Shown: positions 50,243 through 59,103, numbered from the stretch's first letter. The stretch: 64,000 nucleotides of DNA from Bacteroidota bacterium (GCA_016713445.1 JADJPB010000015.1:62001-126000); one strand, 5' to 3'. Notes: a model not told the origin generated them from the letters alone. Program-made: numbers and translations.

Positions 50243-50800
50243 ATGGTTAAGAAAAGAAGTAGTTTGACTTTTATTTCGGAGGATTATCTCTTGAATAAAA
50301 TATACTTGCTAAGGGAAGAAAAGATAATGCTAGATAGAGACTTAGCAATTCTTTATGGGGTTAAATCAATTAGGCTCCGTGAACAAGTAAAGCGGAATCT
50401 GTCAAGTTTTCCATCTCATTTTATGTTTCAATTAACAGAACAGGAAGTTGAAATAATGGTGTCTCAAAATGCGATCCCATCAAAGCGTCATTTGGGCGGT
50501 TCTTTACCCTATGCATTTACTGAGCATGGGGTATTAATGCTAGCGAATGTTCTAAAAAGTGAACAAGCCATTGCAGTAAGCATTAGAATAATTGAGTTGT
50601 TCGTAAAGTTAAGAAAGGTATTCTATAGCAGTACTGAGTTAAAATTGGAGATTGAGAGGATCAAAGGGAAAATAGATAATCATGATAAAAATGTAGAGAT
50701 TTTATTTAGATATTTTGAGGAATTGTTAGAGCAGAAAGCGAAGCCAAGGAAACTTATTGGATTTTCACAAGGACGTAAAAAGGTTAACTCCGCCAAATAG
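50243..50800 (+). CDS. ORF6N-domain DNA-binding protein
   Basis: Protein of about 185 residues with an ORF6N domain, found in phage-type and chromosomal regulators. LNKIYLLREEKIMLDRDLAILYGVKSIRLREQVKRN (split LREEKIMLDRDLAILYGV and LREQVKRN) and VSQNAIPSKRHLGGSLPYAFTEHGVLMLANVL are the domain hallmarks. A coiled-coil-like C-terminus follows (LKLEIERIKGKIDNHDKNVEILF). The open frame starts at ATG 50204 (MVSQFAIPRKKNL), but ATG 50243 (MVKKRSSLTF) is preferred because the first 23 bases form a palindrome. Oddly, the coding run for MVSQNAIPS (50457-50480) matches 18 of 24 bases of the 50204-50227 segment. No phage genes are nearby. Confidence 0.87.
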   Translation: MVKKRSSLTFISEDYLLNKIYLLREEKIMLDRDLAILYGVKSIRLREQVKRNLSSFPSHFMFQLTEQEVEIMVSQNAIPSKRHLGGSLPYAFTEHGVLMLANVLKSEQAIAVSIRIIELFVKLRKVFYSSTELKLEIERIKGKIDNHDKNVEILFRYFEELLEQKAKPRKLIGFSQGRKKVNSAK

Positions 50801-50845
50801 ATTGTTTTGCCATTTTTATTGCGATATTTGCATCAAATTATAAAT

Positions 50846-51376
50846 ATGAACTTCCCACAAGGTTTAATCGATTTCTTGGTATATCTCGCCCCTTCATTGA
50901 TGGTTTTTTTTACCACTTGGTTTTTAGTGCGTCGATTTCTTCAGCGTGAAACCACATTGAAAATGTTGGAGCTAAAAGCGATACAACAAAAGGAAATGAT
51001 GCCTCTTCGTTTGCAAGCTTATGAGCGCTTGTCCATCTACCTCGAGAGAATTTCTCCAAATGTGATGTTGCTTAATCAGTATGAACCCGGAATGACTGTT
51101 GTTGAGTTTCAGCAAAGTCTGCTAACGATGATTCGTGATGAATTTGAACATAATTATGCACAGCAAATTTATATCACACCCCCGCTGTGGAATTTGATTC
51201 GTAATGCGAAGGAAGAAGTGGCTCGACAAGTTATCTCGGCGGCTTCTTCTTTAGATGGAGAGGCGCCCGCATATCAATTAAGCAAGAAAATTTTTGATGC
51301 CATCATCGATAAGGATGAACATCCTACGCAACGAGCATTAAATATTTTGAAAGCAGAAGTAGCTCAATTATTATAA
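50846..51376 (+). CDS. DUF7935-like membrane-anchored protein
   Basis: Conserved hypothetical protein of 176 residues from ATG 50846 (MNFPQGLIDFLVYLAPSLMV); a longer frame from TTG 50807 adds 13 residues of little sense. One N-terminal membrane helix (about residues 8-30) precedes a charged helix (RRFLQRETTLKMLELKAIQQKEMMPLRLQAYERL) and a mixed soluble domain with FEHNYAQQIYITPPLWNLI. It resembles short Bacteroidota proteins grouped as DUF7935. Function unknown. It is 12 bases ahead of the acyl-CoA mutase gene and probably shares its transcript. Confidence 0.75.
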   Translation: MNFPQGLIDFLVYLAPSLMVFFTTWFLVRRFLQRETTLKMLELKAIQQKEMMPLRLQAYERLSIYLERISPNVMLLNQYEPGMTVVEFQQSLLTMIRDEFEHNYAQQIYITPPLWNLIRNAKEEVARQVISAASSLDGEAPAYQLSKKIFDAIIDKDEHPTQRALNILKAEVAQLL

Positions 51377-51387
51377 ATTCAATCTGA

Positions 51388-52959
51388 ATGTCGAAGGAAA
51401 AAGTACTGAGTAAGGAGCATGTTACAGATGCTGGAATAGAAATTAAGCGAATTTACCAGCAACCACTCAACATGAAAGAGGATGCCGGTGAATTCCCTTA
51501 CACAAGAGGCGTGCAACCCGATATGTATCGCGGAAAATTGTGGACGATGCGTCAGTATGCCGGATTTTCTACTGCAGAAGAAAGTAATGAACGTTATCAT
51601 TTTTTGTTGAAGCAAGGTACTACCGGACTCTCTGTCGCTTTTGATCTCCCTACACAAATTGGATACGATTCCGATCATGTACTCTCCGAAGGTGAAGTAG
51701 GAAAAGCTGGTGTTGCCATCGATTCATTGGCCGATATGGAAGTTCTCTTCGATGGTATTGAATTGGAAAAGATCACTACTTCCATGACCATCAATTCTAC
51801 GGCTTCGGTGTTGTTGTGTATGTACATGGCTCTTGCAAAAAGGCAAGGTGCGAATTTGAAGAATATTTCTGGTACTATACAAAATGATATTTTAAAGGAA
51901 TACGCTGCAAGAGGAACTTATATTTATCCTCCCAAGCAAAGTATGCGCATCATCACCGATATTTTTGCATTTTGTGCCGAGGAACTTCCAAAGTGGAATA
52001 CGATTTCGGTCTCGGGATATCATATTCGTGAAGCCGGCGCCAATGCTGTGCAAGAATTAGCGTTTACCTTGGCTGATGGAAAAGCGTATTTGTTAGCTGC
52101 GCAACAAAAGAATTTAGACATTAATGTTTTTGCTAAGCGAATGTCTTTTTTCTTTAATGCACATAATAATTTGTTTGAAGAGGTTGCGAAATTCAGAGCT
52201 GCACGTCGGATGTGGGCGAAAATCACCACCGATTTAGGAGCTACTGATCCACGTGCACAAATGTTGCGCTTTCACACGCAAACTGGTGGATCAACTTTAA
52301 CGGCACAACAACCCCATAATAATATTATACGTGTCACCATTCAAGCCTTAGCGGCTGTGATGGGCGGAACACAAAGTTTACATACCAATGGTTTTGATGA
52401 AGCACTCGCATTGCCTACCGAAGAAGCGGCAAGCATTGCGTTGCGTACACAACAAATTGTTGCTTACGAAAGTGGTGTGCCACAAACCGTAGATCCGCTC
52501 GGTGGTAGTTATTTTGTAGAAGCTTTAACAGATGAAGTGGAGAGCAAGGCATGGGAGTATATTCATCGTATCGATGAGATGGGTGGCGCCGTTGCTGCTA
52601 TTGAACAAGGTTTTATTCAAAAAGAAATTGCGGATTCAGCCTATCGATATCAAAAAGATATTGAATCATCAGAGAAGATTATTGTTGGTGTAAATAAATT
52701 CACAACAAAGGATCAACATAAAGTTGATTTGATGACCATCAATGATAGTATCCGAAAAGTGCAGTCGGAGAAATTAGCAATGCTGAAAAAGAATCGAAAT
52801 AATGATAATGTTCAGTCTTGTTTGAATGCATTAAAAGTGGCTGCCAAAGGAACCGATAATTTAATGCCATTTATCCTTGCCGCTGTAGAGGAGTACGCAA
52901 CCCTAGGAGAAATATCAGACGTGATGCGTGAGGTTTTTGGTGAGTATACAGGTATGTAA
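51388..52959 (+). CDS. B12-dependent acyl-CoA mutase large subunit, methylmalonyl-CoA mutase family
   Basis: Catalytic chain of 523 residues lacking the C-terminal B12-binding domain, which must come from a separate protein. TIM-barrel motifs include [32 protein letters not shown] (split here as [11 protein letters not shown] and [12 protein letters not shown]), [38 protein letters not shown] and [12 protein letters not shown]. Tyr in RQYAGF and Arg in EYAARGTY match the carboxylate-binding residues of true methylmalonyl-CoA mutase rather than isobutyryl-CoA mutase. The GVQPD stretch, however, differs from the classic GPYPTM. Rearrangement of methylmalonyl-CoA to succinyl-CoA is the best guess; another short-chain acyl-CoA is possible. 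Confidence 0.88.
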   Translation: MSKEKVLSKEHVTDAGIEIKRIYQQPLNMKEDAGEFPYTRGVQPDMYRGKLWTMRQYAGFSTAEESNERYHFLLKQGTTGLSVAFDLPTQIGYDSDHVLSEGEVGKAGVAIDSLADMEVLFDGIELEKITTSMTINSTASVLLCMYMALAKRQGANLKNISGTIQNDILKEYAARGTYIYPPKQSMRIITDIFAFCAEELPKWNTISVSGYHIREAGANAVQELAFTLADGKAYLLAAQQKNLDINVFAKRMSFFFNAHNNLFEEVAKFRAARRMWAKITTDLGATDPRAQMLRFHTQTGGSTLTAQQPHNNIIRVTIQALAAVMGGTQSLHTNGFDEALALPTEEAASIALRTQQIVAYESGVPQTVDPLGGSYFVEALTDEVESKAWEYIHRIDEMGGAVAAIEQGFIQKEIADSAYRYQKDIESSEKIIVGVNKFTTKDQHKVDLMTINDSIRKVQSEKLAMLKKNRNNDNVQSCLNALKVAAKGTDNLMPFILAAVEEYATLGEISDVMREVFGEYTGM

Positions 52960-53554
52960 AAAACTAGATTTTATTTTATTCCGTCATTTGTTTTATAGTA
53001 CAAATAAACTCCTCTCCCTCCTTGTCCTCGCCTTTAGGAGAGGATGGAGAGGAGTCGCGAAGCCTCGCGAGGGAGGAGAGGCCGAAATAATATGAAATCT
53101 TAAGTTGTATGGAGATTGACTTTTTACTCTATACTATTGTCAACTTCGAATTATAAAAACATTATTAATCAATTAATAAATAAACTCCTCCTCTCCCTCT
53201 TTGTCCTCGCCTTTAGGAGAGGATGGAGAGGAGTCGCGAAGCCTCGCGAGGGAGGAGAGGCCGAAATAATATGAAATCTTAAGTTGTATGGAGATTGACT
53301 TTTTACTCTATACTATTGTCAACTTCGAATTATAAAAACATTATTAATCAATCAATAAATAAATTCCTCCTCGCCCTCTTTGTCCTCGCCTTTAGGAGAG
53401 GATGGAGAGGAGTCGCGAAGCCTCGCGAAGCAGGAGAAGCTGGAACAATAATGTAAACTAAAATTATACTCTTGTCCAATAAATATTGTTCAATATTTCA
53501 ACCTATAAAAATTAACGTTTGTCGATTTGACTGTTTTAAAGGGGATGTTGATAT
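52960..53554. repeat. Three tandem units of about 177 bp between mutase and DivIC genes
   Basis: Units begin AAATAAACTCCTC at 53002 and 53178, and with AAATAAATTCCTC at 53357; the first spacing is 176 and the second 179 bases. Each has CTCGCCTTTAGGAGAGGATGG, then the 16-mer TCGCGAAGCCTCGCGA (53055-53070, 53234-53249, 53413-53428). Units 1 and 2 share about 100 further bases; unit 3 diverges after GAGAAGC near 53436. No gene is seen. Confidence 0.9.
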
Positions 53555-53875
53555 TTACTTTTTTACTTCTGAACTGTCTCTCACTATTAAAAATACATCT
53601 TCATTATCACGCTTCATGAGATAATGCTCGCGCGCATATTTTTCTAAATGTTCCGGATCAGAAGTTAGTTCTTGCATATCGATTTTGTTCCTTTCAATCT
53701 CTGCAATGTAATAGGATTTATCATCTTGTAACTTTTTTAACTCTTGACGATAAGAATATTGAGAGAATATATCATTCCGATCAAAAAAGCCAACCCAAAT
53801 AATAAAAGCAATAATCGTTAACGAGTATTTGTTTTTTAACCAAGACGGCACACGGTTCTGATAGAACTTTTTCAT
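53555..53875 (-). CDS. Septum formation initiator, DivIC/FtsB family
   Basis: Cell-division protein of 106 residues. One N-terminal membrane helix (NKYSLTIIAFIIWVGFFDRN, about residues 15-34) is followed by a coiled coil (YRQELKKLQDDKSYYIAEIERNK) and the family tail HLEKYAREHYLMKRDNEDVFLIV. It joins the FtsQ-FtsL-FtsB part of the divisome. The gene stands alone here and is divergent from the ABC permease. Confidence 0.9.
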   Translation of the reverse strand: MKKFYQNRVPSWLKNKYSLTIIAFIIWVGFFDRNDIFSQYSYRQELKKLQDDKSYYIAEIERNKIDMQELTSDPEHLEKYAREHYLMKRDNEDVFLIVRDSSEVKK

Positions 53876-53997
53876 GGGTTAAAGGTAGGTGTCTAAGTTT
53901 TAAATAGAGGTAAGGTGTAATACTTTTTTTAACGAAGGCTTGTGAATTGTATTGTTTTCAATATTTTTAGAAAAAATGAATTTACTGCCCTTTCCAG

Positions 53998-54837
53998 ATG
54001 TGGAGAAATACTCAAACTGAGCTCGTTAAAATATTTGCAAAGCCCCGTAGCTATATCGGTTTTGTAGCTATAGCTATTATTGTCAGCTTAATACATGTGG
54101 CCATGTATGTAGATGGACTCAATTATATTAGTTTTATTACAGGTCCCTTAGAATCGGCATTTAACATCGAAGGCAAAATTTTAAATGGGAATCTGGTCTG
54201 TTTTATTATCCTTCAAACTCTCATCATCCAAATTCCTTTGCTCGTTGCCTTGGTTACTGGAGACTTAATTTCGGGTGAAGCTGCCATGGGAACCATTCGT
54301 TTGCTCATGACTCGACCACTGTCTAGAACCTCTGTTTTATTCTCAAAATTTTTTGCTGGGGCTGTTTACGTTTTTATTCTATTAGTATGGCTAGCACTCG
54401 TCTCTCTCGGAATAGGTTTGCTCATCTTCGGACCAGGAGATTTAATTGTTCTGAAAAGTGAAACCATCACCATCATTCCTGCCGAAGATACGTTGTGGCG
54501 ATTTTTTGCCGGATTAGGGATAGCCTTTATTAGTTTGTTGGTGGTAGCTAGCTTTTCGCTCTTGCTTTCGTGTTTTTCCGAAAATTCTATTGGACCGATT
54601 ATTTCTACCATGGCCGTCATTATTTTATTTACCATAGTCGGTTCGATGGATATCCCCTTGTTCGAAAAAATCAAGCCATTTCTTTTCACTACACATATGG
54701 TGATTTGGCGAAATATGTTTGATCAGGAACTGGATTATTCTTTAATATACAATTCAATTATGATGCTGTTCGGACATATTATTTTGTTTTTATTTATTGC
54801 ATGGTATTCATTTCGTAAAAAAGATATTTTAAGCTAA
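53998..54837 (+). CDS. ABC-2 type transporter permease
   Basis: Integral membrane protein, 279 residues, with six hydrophobic helices (first at about residues 20-38). Features of the ABC-2 family are VTGDLISGEAAMGTIRLLMTRPLSRTSVLFSKFFAG and FSENSIGPIISTM. It would pair with an ATP-binding subunit, which is not in this window. Its TAA overlaps the ATG of the LolA-like gene (TAATG), so the two are coupled. The substrate is unknown. Confidence 0.88.
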   Translation: MWRNTQTELVKIFAKPRSYIGFVAIAIIVSLIHVAMYVDGLNYISFITGPLESAFNIEGKILNGNLVCFIILQTLIIQIPLLVALVTGDLISGEAAMGTIRLLMTRPLSRTSVLFSKFFAGAVYVFILLVWLALVSLGIGLLIFGPGDLIVLKSETITIIPAEDTLWRFFAGLGIAFISLLVVASFSLLLSCFSENSIGPIISTMAVIILFTIVGSMDIPLFEKIKPFLFTTHMVIWRNMFDQELDYSLIYNSIMMLFGHIILFLFIAWYSFRKKDILS

Positions 54838-55532
54838 TGAGAAAAGGATATATACTTTTTGCTTTTATGTGGATGTGCATACATGCAAGTGGACAAAGTG
54901 CACCTGAAGCATTGAAGTTAATCAAAGAAGTAACTCAAAAATTTAATAAGGTTCGCGATTATCAAGTGGATGCAGAGATTGACGCTCGCATTTCTTTTCT
55001 GAAGATTTTACCGCAGAAAGCAAAAGTATTCTACAAGTCACCCAATAAATTTCATGTAGAATCGAAAGGTATTGCCATCTTGCCAAAGCAAAATTTTGAT
55101 CAAATTTTTAGTTTGCTGAATACGGAAAGTAATTTTATGGCCTTTATTTCAGGATCAGAAAATTTGAATGGCGCAGCAACTTCAATTGTGAATGTTGTTC
55201 CATTGGCCGACACTAGCGATTTGGTATTGGCGAAATTATGGATTGATGTTGCTCAAGGTCTAATTGTCAAATCGCAATTAACGACCAAAACGAATGGTAC
55301 GGTACTCATCGAGTACATTTATAAAACTTGGAATGCATTGGCATTGCCCGACAAAACCATCTTTACAGTCGATGTAAAACGTTTTAAGATTCCAAAGGCT
55401 ATTTCTGCAGATATTAATTCTAAAGCCACACAAGAAGATAAAAACAAGCCGCAAAAGCCCGGTAGAATTATTATTAGTTTTTCAAATTATAAAATCAACA
55501 AAGGAATCGACGATAAAGTTTTTGCAAAGTAG
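54837..55532 (+). CDS. LolA-like exported protein
   Basis: Periplasmic protein of 231 residues with a signal peptide (MRKGYILFAFMWMCIHASGQ). It shows the LolA/outer-membrane lipoprotein-carrier pattern of beta-sheet: ALKLIKEVTQKFNKVRDYQVDAEIDARIS, KVFYKSPNKFHVESKG and an ending in SFSNYKINKG. It lies one base into the ABC permease stop. A role in handling lipid or lipoprotein substrates of that transporter is inferred from context, not shown. Confidence 0.78.
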   Translation: MRKGYILFAFMWMCIHASGQSAPEALKLIKEVTQKFNKVRDYQVDAEIDARISFLKILPQKAKVFYKSPNKFHVESKGIAILPKQNFDQIFSLLNTESNFMAFISGSENLNGAATSIVNVVPLADTSDLVLAKLWIDVAQGLIVKSQLTTKTNGTVLIEYIYKTWNALALPDKTIFTVDVKRFKIPKAISADINSKATQEDKNKPQKPGRIIISFSNYKINKGIDDKVFAK

Positions 55533-55541
55533 GAGGGGGCC

Positions 55542-55580
55542 TCATAAAAAACAAAGGCCTCCCGAACTTTGGGAGACCTT
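55542..55580 (-). terminator. Probable terminator of the DUF4440 gene
   Basis: AAGGCCTCCC (55554-55563) and GGGAGACCTT (55571-55580) form a stem with one mismatch and a 7-base loop. Read on the minus strand it is followed by TTTGTTTTTTAT, which fits a terminator for the minus-strand gene at 55657. The plus side lacks a T-run. Confidence 0.6.
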
Positions 55581-55656
55581 CTACCTAACCTAATTAACTT
55601 CTATGAAAAACGTAATGTTTTTTGCTTCGTTTATAAACGAAGCAATGTGAGTTTGT

Positions 55657-56184
55657 TTATGGTTGAACAGCTTCAAAGGGTTCTTCTGCTTTTCCTTGGT
55701 AAGCCACAGGATTATTCGAACTGTTTAATTGAATTTTGTAACTGTAGTTGTTTTCTCTTTTCCAAATGAGCACAACATCGGTTGTAATGTTTTTTTCAAC
55801 TCCATTTTCCATTTTGGTGATGGTCCATTTACCGATTTGATAAATCATTTTTGAATTTCCACCTAACTCTACGATTTCAGATTTCATGGACTTTACTTGC
55901 ATCATGTTTAACCAATAATCAGCAATCTCTTTTCTTCCGGTAATTTTTTTACCTCCTGGAATCATAATGGTGGCGTCATCTGAGTACATGTCTACAATAG
56001 AGGAGTAGTCTTTTTTAAGAATGGCTTTCTCAATGTCTTTGTTTAGTTCAAATACTTGTGCTTTTACATCATTGCTGATGTCTGTGTTGCTTTGTGCAAA
56101 ACTAGATGAGCTTGCAAAAAGAAGTCCCATAGTAACCGCGATGGCGGCGAACGAGCGGCGGAATAAAGAATAGGCTGTTTTCAT
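55657..56184 (-). CDS. DUF4440 / SnoaL-like nuclear transport factor 2 family protein
   Basis: Exported protein of 175 residues. The signal peptide MKTAYSLFRRSFAAIAVTMGLLFASSSSFAQ is followed by an NTF2-like fold: DIEKAILKKDYSSIVDMYSDDATIMIPGGKKITGRKEIADYW (split AILKKDYSSIVDMYSDDA and GGKKITGRKEIADYW) and DVVLIWKRENNYSYKIQL. The DUF4440 group includes calcium-calmodulin association-like and putative hydrolytic domains. No substrate can be assigned. It appears monocistronic. Confidence 0.85.
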   Translation of the reverse strand: MKTAYSLFRRSFAAIAVTMGLLFASSSSFAQSNTDISNDVKAQVFELNKDIEKAILKKDYSSIVDMYSDDATIMIPGGKKITGRKEIADYWLNMMQVKSMKSEIVELGGNSKMIYQIGKWTITKMENGVEKNITTDVVLIWKRENNYSYKIQLNSSNNPVAYQGKAEEPFEAVQP

Positions 56185-56535
56185 TTTTTTAATTTAAAGT
56201 TTAATTTATTTTTTGAATGAGTTTGTTTAGCTGTGATGATTGAACGAATTGTTTTGTTACAATGAATTCAATAATTATTTTTTATTTCTTTTGATGGTAC
56301 AAAGATGCATTACTATATAAGTATTGCCTAGCGAAAAATTACCAAGCGTCAATACTCATTACCGAAACATGAGTTGAATGCGATGTAGTGTTTTCCCTCT
56401 GAAAACACATTGATTTGTTAAAGAATTGTTATGAAAAAAAGGGTAAGCTTTACGCTTACCCTTTTTTTGTGCAGGCAAGCCTCGCGCTTACCCTATTTTC
56501 TTTTTGTTCGGACAAGCCTCGCGCTTGTCTATTTA
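56185..56535. other. Intergenic region with terminator and small hairpins
   Basis: About 350 bases between the DUF4440 start and the end of the PspC gene. It contains the terminator at 56434-56468 and, from 56470 to 56530, two copies of AAGCCTCGCGCTT with partial pairing. The half next to DUF4440 is AT-rich without a clear promoter. No gene is seen. Confidence 0.65.
56434..56468. terminator. Rho-independent terminator downstream of the PspC gene
   Basis: GGGTAAGC and GCTTACCC pair around TTTAC, extended by A7 and T7 arms to a 15-bp stem. It works in either direction; for the minus-strand PspC gene, whose stop is at 56536, it lies 68 bases downstream. Confidence 0.85.
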
Positions 56536-58296
56536 TTATCTCTTCTCTTTCGCATCAATCACTACACCATCTCCATCAATTTTAATCTTAACATCTTTAT
56601 TGTCCCAATTGATGGTGTCTTTATCTGAATTGATATTGATGTTTTTTCCATTCACTCTCACTTTTACTTTTTCGTCGTGATCACTGCTGTAGTTGTAGTT
56701 GATGGAAGTAGATTCATCTAAATTGCAATTCAAGCATTCTAATCCTCTTGCCGTCATTGTCCAAGTATGACCTACCATATCATTGTCCCAAGTATTAGTT
56801 ACGTTTTTGATATCGTAAATTACATCTTCCATTTCTTGTCCAAGGAACACACTCTTACCTTCTGGTACTTTTAGGATTAAACGAATTTTCTGAGCTCTGT
56901 ATTTCACGCCTTTTGGTATGATATAGCTTTTTGCGAAATGAATGATGGAATCATTTTGTTGAATTGGATAAACAATTCTTCTTGAATTTAATTCAGCATT
57001 TTTGCGATTAGTGCCTCGGCTTGTTGTTATTCTTACCAACTCGAATTCATTCCCTTCAGCGCGTTGTACGGTTAACTCAACATCGTCAAAACTTACAGAG
57101 TCTTCACCTGAATTAATACCCCATGAATCAGAATTCCAACTGAAGTTGCTGTCATCATAGTCTTCCATGCGACTAAACGTTTCATCCATTGCCGCTAAAT
57201 GTAGTGTATTGCTTTGCGGCTGAACAATAGGAATTATTATTCGATCGGTATTGCTATTTCTGAATTGAGATGAGATACTGATTCCAATCTAAATGGTGAG
57301 TAGAAGTCCAACAATCCACAGTATTCCTGTTGAATAATTAAACAACTTTGATTCTGTTTTGAATTTGAATAAGGATCGCGCAATTCTATATAGGATTACA
57401 ATAATTGGAATTCCAATTACCAATGCTAATGCAAACATTCCTGTATTTACTTGCCACGATTCTAGGAAGAAATTAGTAAGGAAGATTGGAAGCGAATCAC
57501 CTCCAATTACGCCTGACATTCCTAAAAGTGTAACAAACAACGCAAAGAGTAATGCGATGAGAACAATTGCTATTATTACACCGATAAAGCCAACGAAGAA
57601 CTTAATAGCAGCTACGATGATAGCTCCGATGGCCTCAAAAAAATTTGCGATTCTACTGCTACCTCCTCGTGAGCTGCGTTTTCCAGAGATCCGCGTTTTG
57701 ATATCTTCAACCTCTTCTTCAATGGTCTTTTTGATGTTGTCAATGTTCACCGCTTGACCTTTCATCTCTAATTTCTCAGAGGTAGTCTTCGCTTTTGGAA
57801 CAATTACTAATAACAAGAGATAAAGTAAAAATCCAGAACCCATTACAAAGAATGCAATGGCGAAGATGAGACGTAACCAAATTGGATCTATCCCTATGTA
57901 ATGACTAATACCACTACATACACCACCTACTACTTTATCATCTGGATCACGATAGAGTCGACGGTATCCTTTGGCTTCAGAAAATCCGCCAGTTGAATTG
58001 TTGCCAGCGCCAAACTCGGATTTCTCTTCGTCAGCCCCTGCAACTTGCTCTGGTCGACCCATAGTGTTGATTACATGTTCTACATCGGATGCAATTACTA
58101 CTTGTCTGCTGGTACCGATACGCTCAGTAAACATTTCCGCAACACGCGATTCAATGTCTTGTATGATTTCATCACGACCGTCTGAGCTAGTAAAGTAACC
58201 ACGAATCGCTTCGAGATATTTCTTTAACTGGTCGTAAGCTTGTTCTTCAATATGGAAGACCATGCCTCCAATATTTACAGTTACCGTCTTGTTCAT
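56536..58296 (-). CDS. PspC-domain envelope protein interrupted by an in-frame TAG
   Basis: One reading frame of 586 codons on the minus strand with a single amber codon at 57289-57291 (codon 336). The N-terminal part has MNKTVTVNIGGMVFHIEEQAYDQLKKYL and TERIGTSRQ, then the PspC domain YRDPDDKVVGGVCSGISHYIGIDPIWLRLIFAIAFF (split RLYRDPDDKVVGGVCSGISH and GIDPIWLRLIFA), a long membrane region and the stop after GLLLTI. The same frame then continues IGISISSQFRNSN...MDETFSRMEDYDD to the end at 56536, as in full-length homologues. PspC proteins answer envelope stress. It overlaps the padR ATG-stop by four bases. The TAG may be a true mutation or a base error. Confidence 0.8.
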
Positions 58297-58634
58297 GATA
58301 TAGGGTTGTTAGAAGTTGTTTGATTAACCGCATTTACTAGCTCTTGCCAAGTAGTGCGAAGTTCAGAAGTAAATTGTTCGCCAATGGGCGTTAAGACATA
58401 ATATTTTCGCGGTGGACCTGAAGATCTCTCTTTCCAGGTGTAGGCCAGTAATCCTTGGTTTTTTAATCTTGTAAGTAAAGGATATAAGGTACCTTCCACG
58501 ACCATCAATTTTGCATCTTTCATCTTCGCTATGATATCCGAAGGATAAACTTCTCCTTGGCCGATGATGCTCAAGATGCAAAACTCTAATACGCCTTTCC
58601 GCATCTGGGCTTGTGTATTTTCGAGATTGCTCAT
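58293..58634 (-). CDS. PadR family transcriptional regulator
   Basis: Winged-helix repressor of 113 residues of the PadR type. RKGVLEFCILSIIGQGEVYPSDIIAKM forms the helix-turn-helix (split RKGVLEFCILSIIGQG and EVYPSDIIAKM). VEGTLYPLLTRLKNQGLLAYTW and PPRKYYVLTPIGEQF are the wing and dimer segments. It overlaps the PspC gene by four bases (58293-58296) and controls it in all likelihood. An inverted repeat upstream at 58717-58739 lies over the promoter, which fits autorepression. Confidence 0.93.
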   Translation of the reverse strand: MSNLENTQAQMRKGVLEFCILSIIGQGEVYPSDIIAKMKDAKLMVVEGTLYPLLTRLKNQGLLAYTWKERSSGPPRKYYVLTPIGEQFTSELRTTWQELVNAVNQTTSNNPIS

Positions 58635-58697
58635 TTTTTGCTGGTTTTAAGTAGATGCTGTGATCATCAACACCTACTGGATTATTTAATGACAACG

Positions 58698-58739
58698 CAA
58701 ACATATGATCTTTTAAGGTACTATGCAATACAAAGTACT
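58698..58739 (-). promoter_or_regulatory. padR-pspC promoter with PadR-like operator
   Basis: Minus strand: TATGTTTG (58698-58705) matches TAnnTTTG and a TTG lies 20 bases upstream, giving a full Bacteroidota promoter. The TTG is inside an inverted repeat at 58717-58739 (arms GGTACTATGC and ACAAAGTACT, 7 of 10 pairs, 3-base centre). Placement over the -33 element fits repression. Confidence 0.65.
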
Positions 58740-59103
58740 ATTTGAATTTGTAAATAATTGATAAACAATAGTAAAATTTTAAATTAATACTTCTGACGTG
58801 TCATAGATCGGCTTCAAACCGAACTCTTGTCTTTATTTAGATTAGACTAATCTGCTCTTTTTTTTGTTCCTTTTTGATGAAGCCTGTTCTTTTTCTTGTT
58901 CTAGATTGGTCTCACACGAATCTTTTTTTGTTACAGGTCGGTTTTATATCCAATCTTTTTCAAGATAAGTTCAACAGGACGTCGATCTATACGTTTCTCG
59001 TTTCAAATTGGCCGAGAACAGATTTTCAAAGAAGTCGTATGTAATTATTAAACTTCTTTTGCGCATCCTATTTCCTTTTTTTATATTTGTTTGAGAAAAT
59101 TAT
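58740..59103. other. Intergenic region with serial imperfect hairpins
   Basis: From about 58806 to 58980 are four imperfect stems, several followed by T-runs on the plus strand: AGATTAGACTAATCT with a T8 run, AGATTGGTCTCACACGAATCT with T7, and GATCGGCTTCAAACCGAACT. They resemble serial terminators or decayed copies of one unit. No gene is seen between the padR promoter and trmN6. Confidence 0.45.

Noticed and set aside
42484..50800. Defence or phage island defined by DUF1016 nuclease and ORF6N gene
   Set aside because: They are 7 kb apart and separated by housekeeping genes (hldE, ubiE, porT, aminotransferase); no integrase, methylase or phage structural gene is present.
20957..53554. Insertion sequences behind the dispersed repeats
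   Set aside because: No transposase frame, terminal inverted repeats with target duplications, or partial transposase remnants were found.
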